Of a DNA stretch of 12,476 bases, positions 5,096 to 12,476 are shown piece after piece. This DNA is from Candidatus Zixiibacteriota bacterium. GTDB taxonomy: Bacteria > Zixibacteria > MSB-5A5 > GN15 > PGXB01. The stretch's first letter is position 1; each line of letters begins with the position of its first letter. The notes under the pieces were generated by a model that searched no databases, was not told where the DNA came from, and saw nothing but the letters and a program-made list of their open reading frames with translations. The position numbers were made by a program, and so were the translations under genes. Location of the stretch: assembly GCA_030591405.1 (NCBI GenBank), contig JAUVBC010000026.1, forward strand, positions 1-12,476, given 5' to 3'.

Positions 5096-7438
5096 TTAAT
5101 CCGATTTATTAACCTCAAAAATCAGCGATGACGATCGTCCCAGCTCATCAACGCACATAACCGTATGCCGGCCCTCCTCCGGCAGATAAAACAATCGCTC
5201 ACCCGAATTTGATGAGGCAAAATGCCGATTATCAATAAACCAGTCAATCTCACCGCCGCCGGAAAATGATGAGGCCTCTAGAAGTATATGCTGATACTCC
5301 GGCGGCATATAATCGACAATCAGATATTTCCCATTATTATCAGGTGAGACAATAACCGGAGGTTCGGCATTTGATAAATTCTGACAAGAAATATCAAACG
5401 GCGGCAACGGCAAATAACCCCCTTTTTGGGATAACCAGGTGGCGAGTCGGGGCGGCCAGAATTGTACTATCGATTTTTCATATTTATGTCCAAAAAGACA
5501 ATCAAGGGTTAGCCTCCTGCCCGATTCGGCATCGACATAAATTTCCCTTTCGATATTACATTTTTGAGCCGGCGAGACCCCCGGAATATACAACTCCTCA
5601 ATCGTCTCAGAGCAATACCGGTTGGCCGGAGAGCCACTTAAGGCACAGACGCGGCGGGTCAGCAGGGTATTTGGCCGGTCAAACCAGACAGGTTCTTTCC
5701 CTGCCGTAATTTCATTGAAAATATCAAACATCAGCGGTGCCGCTATTTCGGCCCCGACGATATCAATTGATCCTTCGGCAGAAAAATTACCGGCCCAGAC
5801 ACCAACCGTATAGGTTGGATTATATCCGATTGTCCAAGCGTCTTTGCGTCCGTACGAGGTGCCTGTTTTCCAGGCTATTTTTGGCATATTTTCGGTGAAC
5901 TCCCAACAGGTTGGAAGATCGGGACGTTTCAGTCGGGACAAAATTTCTGATATTAAATAACAACTATTATTGGACAGAAGTTGTACCTCTTCGGAGTTCT
6001 TGCCGTCTGAGAACAAAGCAATATCCCGATATATCCCGCCGCGGGCCAGCGAAGCATACAGATTTGACAGTTCCAATAACGATACCTCGCCCGATCCCAG
6101 AATCAGCGGCAGACCGTAGTGATAGTACTCTCTTGTCAAAGAACCAATTCCGCCGCTCTGTAAAAAGTTATGGAATTTTCTCAGACCAACCTCGGCGGTA
6201 AGATTAACCGCTGGAACATTAAAAGAGTTGATTAGTGCCTCGGAGACCGAGACCAATCCGTGATACTCCTTATCATAATTTTCCGGAGAATATCCGGCGT
6301 AGTCTACCGGTATATCCTCCAGTTTTAATTCCGGCGATATTAAACCATCATCAAATCCGAGCGCATAAATAAATGGTTTCAGGGCCGAGCCGGGTGAACG
6401 GGGCGCCAAAGCACCGTTCACTTGACCGCCATGCCGCTTATCATTAAAATCTGGTGATCCAACCATAGCGAGAAGTTCCCCCGACTTATTATCTATTACA
6501 ACAATCGACAAATTGTTAATATTTTTTTGTTTCATTTTTGTATGGTGCAGTTTACCCAGCCGCTCACAAATATATTGAATATTGGAATTCAGGGTTGAAT
6601 TAATAACAACGTTGTCCGAATATGAAACAGCCATTGTCTGGCAAAAATGAGGAGCCAAAAACGGCAGTTTGGTTCTTGCAGTCGGAATCTCTTCTTCAAG
6701 AGCTGCATGATATTCTTTTTTTGACATAATATTATCTTCATACATTTTTGCCAGAGCTTTATTGCGCCGATGTTTGCATTTGTCGGGATATAAATCGGGA
6801 CGAAACTCGGCCGGACGAACCGGTATGGTCGCCAAAATAGCGATTTCAGAAATCGATAAGTCTTTGGGCTTTTTATTAAAATAGAAAAACGAGGCGGCCC
6901 CAACCCCTTCGATATTACCTCCGTATGGAACCAGATTAAAATACGTTTCCAAAAGTTCCTTTTTTGAATAAGTCAATTCAAGCTGCATCGCCCGAAACAG
7001 TTCAATCACTTTATTCGAGATAGTCCGCTTTTTTGGTTCCATCATCCTCGCTATCTGCATCGTAATTGTAGAACCACCGCGTATCGCTCGTCCCGCCTTA
7101 ATATTATCTACAAGTGCCGAGACTATTGAAACCGGGTTAAAGCCGGGGTGAAAATAAAACCATCGATCCTCGCAGACCATAACGCCGCTAATCAAATTTT
7201 CCGGCAAATCCTCAAATTGAATTGGACGGCGCCAGAAGCGGTCGGGCGAGCTGAAGGCACGAAGTAAAACTCCCTCGCGGCTATTTACAAAAACCGAGGA
7301 TTGGCGAGATAGTTTCTCCCTCGGTAATGGAAATAGCAAAGCCAAAATCAAAAACAAAATTATAGTACTGACGGTTAAGAAAACCGGTGCAAGCCACAAC
7401 CATTTTGATTTAAAATGCTGTTTCATAAACAATACCAT
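5096..7438 (-). CDS. pbpC: Penicillin-binding protein 1C (bifunctional glycosyltransferase/transpeptidase)
   Basis: A 780-residue inner-membrane protein with a single N-terminal anchor (about residues 14-36) and a periplasmic body. The GT51 lipid II polymerase domain (about 55-215) has the catalytic Glu90 in EDRWFYFHPG, GGSTITMQ (121-128) and ELLETYFNLVPYG (161-173). The transpeptidase domain (about 300-580) has SALK (Ser351, Lys354), SFN (405-407) and KTGT (524-527), so both active sites look intact. The tail (about 690-775) fits the BiPBP_C beta domain that marks PBP1C. In E. coli PBP1C pairs with the alpha-2-macroglobulin YfhM, and here too pbpC follows that gene. Only one base separates the upstream TAA from ATG 7438 and no strong ribosome site is seen, which suggests translational coupling; a second in-frame ATG at 7426 also lacks one. 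Confidence 0.97.
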   Translation of the reverse strand: MVLFMKQHFKSKWLWLAPVFLTVSTIILFLILALLFPLPREKLSRQSSVFVNSREGVLLRAFSSPDRFWRRPIQFEDLPENLISGVMVCEDRWFYFHPGFNPVSIVSALVDNIKAGRAIRGGSTITMQIARMMEPKKRTISNKVIELFRAMQLELTYSKKELLETYFNLVPYGGNIEGVGAASFFYFNKKPKDLSISEIAILATIPVRPAEFRPDLYPDKCKHRRNKALAKMYEDNIMSKKEYHAALEEEIPTARTKLPFLAPHFCQTMAVSYSDNVVINSTLNSNIQYICERLGKLHHTKMKQKNINNLSIVVIDNKSGELLAMVGSPDFNDKRHGGQVNGALAPRSPGSALKPFIYALGFDDGLISPELKLEDIPVDYAGYSPENYDKEYHGLVSVSEALINSFNVPAVNLTAEVGLRKFHNFLQSGGIGSLTREYYHYGLPLILGSGEVSLLELSNLYASLARGGIYRDIALFSDGKNSEEVQLLSNNSCYLISEILSRLKRPDLPTCWEFTENMPKIAWKTGTSYGRKDAWTIGYNPTYTVGVWAGNFSAEGSIDIVGAEIAAPLMFDIFNEITAGKEPVWFDRPNTLLTRRVCALSGSPANRYCSETIEELYIPGVSPAQKCNIEREIYVDAESGRRLTLDCLFGHKYEKSIVQFWPPRLATWLSQKGGYLPLPPFDISCQNLSNAEPPVIVSPDNNGKYLIVDYMPPEYQHILLEASSFSGGGEIDWFIDNRHFASSNSGERLFYLPEEGRHTVMCVDELGRSSSLIFEVNKSD

Positions 7439-7439
7439 A

Positions 7440-10400
7440 TTATTTATCCCGGTATATTTTCATCCGTCCCGATGACGACGAACCTGCTATTGGCGGGTTG
7501 TACATACACTCAGCCGCTACCGGCGGAACCGTAAACTCTCCTGAGCAGATCGCTCTCATGCTGAAAAAGAAAGTTCTGGGAGATTTCGGATACAGATCAA
7601 CAAACAGTAACAAGCGATCATCGCGAATATCCATATAATCAACTCCGCTTGAACCGGTTGGTATCCATGACAAACGAGGGGTTGTTTTCAAACGGGGATT
7701 TTCCATTTCGAATCCGGCCGGAAGCAGATCATTGATGACAACATTAGAGAGTGTTTTATCGGTTGCCTCAACGGTAATCTTGCAAATTATTTGATTGCCC
7801 AAGGTGATACTATCGAGCCTAATTTCCTGACCAAGCTCATTGTAGTACCTTTTGTTTACTTTGATACCTCTGGTAAATTCTTCGGGGGCATGGGAGGTGC
7901 TGACTCCGCTGGCCTGCCAGTAATAATAACAGTTGCCCTCACCTTCGATAGCAATAGTGATTGTTTCCCCTCCCAGATCCTGACGGATAATTTCGGTTTT
8001 ACTGGTATCAATACTGTATCTTTTTTCTCCACCAATCCTTATATCGCCTTTAAAATCGGGGCGTGGAGTTTTTGAAAAGTACTTACCGAGCGCCATCAAA
8101 GCAAAAGAGTTCTGCTGAGTATTGTACCATCGTCCCACATGAGAATTGTTTGATAATGCTTCAACCAGCACCGGAATCGAACTATTTTTTGGATCGATCT
8201 CAAGCAGTACATCGAGTAAAATTGCGTTGGTTCTCACGCCCGATGAAAAATTACCGCCAGTTTCCGGTTCAAAATTTTCAGGAAACATCTCATCAGGAAG
8301 CAGTTCAAAGGCGAGATCGATCTCGCCCGCCATTGCCAGAGCTCCGGCCAGCTGATATTGGCTGTAAGTACTAAGAGCAGTCGGGTCCAGTTTTTTTAGA
8401 TAATTGAGCGTCCTTTTTTTGATCTCACCAGCCTTGCCAAGAACATAAGCGGCATATATGCGGCAGGCATCCCCGGATTTATAGATATTTTTTCCCTCGG
8501 CAACGTCAAATAAATTTCCGATTATTTTTTTGTAAATAGTTTTATCCAGAAAATATCCGGCACTTTTTGCCTCGATTAAAAAATGTGAGGCATAAATCGA
8601 ACTCCAATTATTTACACTTTCACCACCGGGCCAATATGAGAAATAGCCGTTTTCTTTCATAAACCTGGTCAAACGAAGAATCCCTTCCTGAATAAAATAT
8701 TCGGCACCTTTGGTACCGATCAAATCCGGTTTTACAAATCTGACCAAATCGCCAAAATAAAGCAACGGAAAAACTTTTGACGTTGTCTGTTCCAGACATC
8801 CATACGGGTAACTAAGAAGATACTCAATGTTTCTGACAAACCTTGTCGCCGGAAGCGAGGAGGTTTTTAAGATATAGCGATCGGTCCCCTCAACCCAATC
8901 TTTCGGTATCTCAAAAATAGCAGCACGATCTTTGGTAACCGCACCTGAGCCGTACTCTGTATAGAGCGGCTGGGCAGGGCGATTAGCCAGTTCAAAAGAG
9001 ACAACTGATTGATCGGATATTGTTTTGGCTATAATAGTACATTTTATTTTCCCAGGTATCAAATCAGACTTAAATTTGAAAACAACTTCACCCTCGCTGT
9101 TATTTTCTAAAAAGACAGTTTCCACTGCGGGCGATAGAAAACTGACCGGCCCTTCCAATTTCAATTCAACCTCAATATTGGCGTCGAAACCGGTGTTATT
9201 AAAAATTGAAACGAGCCCGTTGACCTCATCATTTGGAGCGACAAACCTTGGGAAACTTTCCTGTATTATAATATTATCGCGAACTGTCACTGATTTTTCG
9301 GCAGAACCAAACCGATTTTTATTAACGGCGACAACCATCGCTTTTAGTGTTCCGTTGAATTGAGGAATATCAAACTGAAGCGAACTTTTTCCATACCGGT
9401 CGGTTTCAATAATTCCCGACCAGAGCGCTATCGGTTTTATCCGCTGGGCACGGATCGGATTAAGATGCCGTTTGCGGGTCTCGGAAAACATCCGTCCACC
9501 AGCCGGACTAAAATGACTTTCCTGTTTTTCGATATTGGGAAAAACAAATGAGTAGTTGTCATATAGATCAAGGTGCGGTCGTCTTTTTCCAAAGAAATAA
9601 TCAAGCGGGTCTGGAGTTTGATAGTCCGTTAGCTGCAGGATTCCTTCATCAACCAATGCCAAAGTCAGTTCAGCTAAAGTCTCATTGGTTAGAAATAAGT
9701 CAATATTAAGTTTGGAGTTTGGTTTGATAACCTCCGGCATTCGCAAATCGATTACTATATTGTTATCTTTCTTTGAAAGCATCAATGGTGCCAACCCAAA
9801 GGCCCGTCCGGGGGAACTCTTTTTGATTTCAGTTGCGGGGCGAATCACCGTTGCCAAGATATAGGCATTGGGGAAATAATCGCTTTTAACAGGCAATTCA
9901 ATTTCGGCGGTATTCTCTTTCATATCAACCGTAATAAAATCAAAAACTTTATCTTTTTCTACGGTCAGCAAAAGTTTCCCCCCGAATGGTGCACGTATCT
10001 GGATTTTTGCCTTATCTCCCGGAGAATACAGATCCTGATCGAGACCGATCTCGATTTGATCGGGACTCGTTTTTGCCCAGGGAGCATATCCCCAGCCGGA
10101 TGCATAAAATGAAGTTGAAGTCGCATGTCCGCCCCTTTTATCGGTGGCGACAATACGATATCGGCCATAATCATTTGGTGTAAATTTTAAAGAGAGGCCA
10201 TCTTCAGAAACAGAAACAAAACTCGAATCTTTAGGTTGGACAGTCTCTTCGGAGATATACCGATAGTACCCTTCCTTATCTTTTCTCATAATTGTATGAT
10301 AAACCGAACGGTACAACCTCACTTCCACCGAATCGATTTCTGATTTTTGTCCGTCAAAATCAACGGCGGCCAGATCGAATTCTACCGGCACACCGATTTT

Positions 10401-12476
10401 GGCATATCCTTGCATATCAAGTTTTATTCCTACATATTTTTTATATGGAAATATCTTGATACCGTTATATCCGCCGACCGCTCGCCCACCCTGTTCCGAA
10501 ACTGTTGCCGAGATAAGTGCCTTTAGTATCGATGGTGCTTTGAGTTTGTCGGGGATAGCGTACTTATAGGTATAGTGCCCATTAAGATCAAGAGTATCAT
10601 CCGGCAGATTAATTTCCTGCCGAGAAAACTGTTTGCCGTTGTCATTGAATATATATTCTGAATAACCTGATGCCGAAAAATATTCTTCTTCTATGGTGAT
10701 ATGACCCGAAAGATCATGACCGGCTGCGGGCGGGCCAAAAAGAAATTTCCCAACAACATCTATATTAACCGTTTCACCAACTTGATAACTTTTCTTTTCG
10801 GTTTCAACTGCTACTTTTATTCGGTCCGGCATAAACTCTTCGACAAGAAATCCGACGCGGCCGATTTCATAATCCTCACCGATTTTAACAACCGCCGAGT
10901 ACTTACCAGTCCGGGCATACTCCGGTATTCTGTAATTGATGGCAGAGTATGATTGCCCTCCCGTTGAGGCGCGAAACTGCTTAAACATTTTGCCGCTGGG
11001 GTCAAGAATTGTCAAGCCGATTGGAAATGAATCCGGCAGCGAACATCCGAAGCCGCGCGTGATAGAGACAATATGTATGGAATCACCCGGTCGGTATATA
11101 CCGCGATCGGTATATACAAACGATTCATAACCGCTTGATATAAAGGGTCGCCCGTTGACATCAAAATCACTGATTGGTAATCGGCACTGGTTGAAGCGGA
11201 GATACGTTTTATCGTTATCATAAGTAACCAGTAAAACAAACGGATCAAAACCTTCGATCTTGCTTTCAATATCATCAAAAATAATAATACCGCGGGAATC
11301 GGTCAAACCGCTAATTAAAACCTGATTATTACGGCTGATTAATTTTACCTCAGCTCCTGATATAGGTTCTGTGGCCAACAATGAATTTGCCCAGACCATC
11401 AGGTAATCGGAAGCCATCCGTGCCGAAACACCGATATTGGTCAGCATCGTATAACGACTGTCGCTAAGCCAGCGGCCTTTTCTATTTCGAACCGATATTC
11501 TGAATATTCCTTTTGTCCGTTGTCCGATTATTCCGGCCAGATCGATTGTCGTTTGAAGTTTTTCATTTTTAATGCCATGCAGTTCGAAATCTTTTATAAA
11601 AAAGCTTCGTCCCAAAGATAAAATATTTCGCGCGTTCCGACTTGAGGAACCATATCCACCGGTTAAAAAATGGACAATATTATTGGAAAATATCTCTTCG
11701 ACTTCAACCGAAATATTGTCCAAATTAATTGTTTCAATTTCAATCAGACCATTGCCCGAATCGGGCAGAAAAATCCCCTCCGAAGTGAATTTAATTGATG
11801 GTGCTAAATCGGGAACCGTTAATATGGTTGAAAACTCATTTTCCAAAACGGTTCCTTTTATCGACGGCATCCCCTCCCGGATATTTATTTCATACGTCTT
11901 CCCCGATTCGAATTCACCATGAAGGATCAGATTATTTCCTCGTTGTTCAAATTCCAGATCGACTGGCGGATCGATTGTGACAAAATCTTTGGCGCGTTCA
12001 ATATCGGGAGTCAGCGAAAGATTGACCTGAATATTATATCCGGCACCTACTCCCTGAGGATAAACACGATTGATCACAAAACGTCTTTTTGGTTCAACAC
12101 GGATGATATTGGAATAGTCAACCGACATTGGCAAAGAACAATCCGAACAGGTTAAATTATTTTTGATCAGCAATTGATATGTCTGACGTTCGGAATACAG
12201 CCCTATCTTTTCTGTTGTAATTGTCGCTTTCTGGAAACTTTGTCCGACTAACTGATCTTTCCATTTTTCATTTCTTGAAAATCGGGGGCGGGTAACAGAA
12301 AGATTGACATCAAATTCCAAATCGCGATTTTTTTTATTGCCGACTCCTTTAATAGAAAGCTGTTTTTTTAGATTCTCTGCTGTTACCTGATAGTTGAAAG
12401 TGAGATTTATTATAATTTGACCCGAATCGCTTTTTTTGTCGACCGGTTTAACCTTATAGTAGAAATCTTTTATGGC
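7440..12476 (-). CDS. yfhM: Bacterial alpha-2-macroglobulin with thioester, N terminus outside window
   Basis: The frame is open to the last base of the window, so 1678 residues are visible and the start, with any signal peptide or lipobox, is missing; the TTG at 12320 is internal. Visible landmarks are the MG-domain signature YTDRGIYRPGD (11114-11082), the A2M-domain segment with LWSGIIETDRYGKSS and IIQESFPRFVAPND (about 9430-9230), and YGCLEQTTSK with the CLEQ thioester at 8798-8787, inside an alpha/alpha toroid domain (about 8870-8100). Beta domains fill the C-terminal part to 7440. In this family the Cys-Gln thioester covalently traps proteases that cut a bait region, guarding the periplasm; the bait region itself has no fixed motif and was not located. 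Having CLEQ places it with YfhM-type (thioester-containing) proteins rather than MagD-type ones. It sits directly before pbpC, the usual partner. No frameshift is seen. Confidence 0.96.
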   Translation of the reverse strand, partial: AIKDFYYKVKPVDKKSDSGQIIINLTFNYQVTAENLKKQLSIKGVGNKKNRDLEFDVNLSVTRPRFSRNEKWKDQLVGQSFQKATITTEKIGLYSERQTYQLLIKNNLTCSDCSLPMSVDYSNIIRVEPKRRFVINRVYPQGVGAGYNIQVNLSLTPDIERAKDFVTIDPPVDLEFEQRGNNLILHGEFESGKTYEINIREGMPSIKGTVLENEFSTILTVPDLAPSIKFTSEGIFLPDSGNGLIEIETINLDNISVEVEEIFSNNIVHFLTGGYGSSSRNARNILSLGRSFFIKDFELHGIKNEKLQTTIDLAGIIGQRTKGIFRISVRNRKGRWLSDSRYTMLTNIGVSARMASDYLMVWANSLLATEPISGAEVKLISRNNQVLISGLTDSRGIIIFDDIESKIEGFDPFVLLVTYDNDKTYLRFNQCRLPISDFDVNGRPFISSGYESFVYTDRGIYRPGDSIHIVSITRGFGCSLPDSFPIGLTILDPSGKMFKQFRASTGGQSYSAINYRIPEYARTGKYSAVVKIGEDYEIGRVGFLVEEFMPDRIKVAVETEKKSYQVGETVNIDVVGKFLFGPPAAGHDLSGHITIEEEYFSASGYSEYIFNDNGKQFSRQEINLPDDTLDLNGHYTYKYAIPDKLKAPSILKALISATVSEQGGRAVGGYNGIKIFPYKKYVGIKLDMQGYAKIGVPVEFDLAAVDFDGQKSEIDSVEVRLYRSVYHTIMRKDKEGYYRYISEETVQPKDSSFVSVSEDGLSLKFTPNDYGRYRIVATDKRGGHATSTSFYASGWGYAPWAKTSPDQIEIGLDQDLYSPGDKAKIQIRAPFGGKLLLTVEKDKVFDFITVDMKENTAEIELPVKSDYFPNAYILATVIRPATEIKKSSPGRAFGLAPLMLSKKDNNIVIDLRMPEVIKPNSKLNIDLFLTNETLAELTLALVDEGILQLTDYQTPDPLDYFFGKRRPHLDLYDNYSFVFPNIEKQESHFSPAGGRMFSETRKRHLNPIRAQRIKPIALWSGIIETDRYGKSSLQFDIPQFNGTLKAMVVAVNKNRFGSAEKSVTVRDNIIIQESFPRFVAPNDEVNGLVSIFNNTGFDANIEVELKLEGPVSFLSPAVETVFLENNSEGEVVFKFKSDLIPGKIKCTIIAKTISDQSVVSFELANRPAQPLYTEYGSGAVTKDRAAIFEIPKDWVEGTDRYILKTSSLPATRFVRNIEYLLSYPYGCLEQTTSKVFPLLYFGDLVRFVKPDLIGTKGAEYFIQEGILRLTRFMKENGYFSYWPGGESVNNWSSIYASHFLIEAKSAGYFLDKTIYKKIIGNLFDVAEGKNIYKSGDACRIYAAYVLGKAGEIKKRTLNYLKKLDPTALSTYSQYQLAGALAMAGEIDLAFELLPDEMFPENFEPETGGNFSSGVRTNAILLDVLLEIDPKNSSIPVLVEALSNNSHVGRWYNTQQNSFALMALGKYFSKTPRPDFKGDIRIGGEKRYSIDTSKTEIIRQDLGGETITIAIEGEGNCYYYWQASGVSTSHAPEEFTRGIKVNKRYYNELGQEIRLDSITLGNQIICKITVEATDKTLSNVVINDLLPAGFEMENPRLKTTPRLSWIPTGSSGVDYMDIRDDRLLLFVDLYPKSPRTFFFSMRAICSGEFTVPPVAAECMYNPPIAGSSSSGRMKIYRDK

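Noticed and set aside
8063..8374. A 103-codon plus-strand frame within the alpha-2-macroglobulin gene.
   Set aside because: It is antisense to a well-conserved domain, has low-complexity Arg/Ser/Pro composition, and no convincing ribosome site was noted.
11082..11114. Repeated and palindromic GGTATATAC units that look like an operator or iteron pair.
   Set aside because: They are fully explained by codons for the conserved YTDRGIYRPGD motif inside the alpha-2-macroglobulin gene.
11753..11767. A perfect 7-base inverted repeat, TGCCCGA-A-TCGGGCA.
   Set aside because: It lies in the middle of a long coding frame (LPDSGN codons), has a one-base centre that cannot form a loop, and has no T tract.
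12318..12320. A TTG codon that could serve as the start of the alpha-2-macroglobulin gene.
   Set aside because: The frame continues without a stop for 52 more codons to the window edge with sequence typical of a beta domain, and a start here would leave the protein without any export signal.

Overview
The window looks like chromosomal DNA from a Gram-negative, probably anaerobic or facultatively anaerobic, uncultured bacterium of moderately low GC. The Gram-negative inference rests on a bacterial alpha-2-macroglobulin paired with penicillin-binding protein 1C, a periplasmic/inner-membrane pair. The anaerobic inference rests on a DsrMK/TmcBC/HmcEF-type membrane iron-sulfur redox module next to an Rrf2-type regulator, an arrangement best known from sulfate reducers. 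Lineage cannot be fixed from the sequence; a Zixibacteria/FCB-like or deltaproteobacterial-like host is only a guess.

Layout. (1) 1-1005, plus strand: the C-terminal end of a MoeA-type molybdopterin molybdotransferase, cut by the window start, then a HAD-family hydrolase. A perfect-stem hairpin at 1021-1052 sits between this unit and the convergent operon and can serve both strands. (2) 4187-1076, minus strand: a compact three-gene unit, rrf2-like regulator, then a NarI/DsrM-like membrane subunit, then a DsrK/HdrD-like iron-sulfur protein. The last two overlap by 14 bases. It probably moves electrons between the quinone pool and a thiol/disulfide or other acceptor under control of an Fe-S-sensing repressor. 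(3) 4374-4748, plus strand: a small three-helix membrane protein of unknown function, divergent from the rrf2 gene. (4) 4749-5095: intergenic DNA with a decayed fragment of an IS3-type transposase. (5) 12476-5096, minus strand: a large alpha-2-macroglobulin gene, open at the window end, with one base between its stop and the start of pbpC. The pair probably traps proteases in the periplasm and makes or repairs peptidoglycan.

Nothing here is a convincing wholly new system. The items most worth a second look are the Rrf2-controlled two-subunit redox module with no cytochrome or DsrC beside it, the atypical Rrf2 protein (altered cysteine spacing and long tail), the unidentified membrane protein facing it, and the A8 tract at the redox gene overlap. 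No tRNA, rRNA, CRISPR array or intact mobile element was seen.
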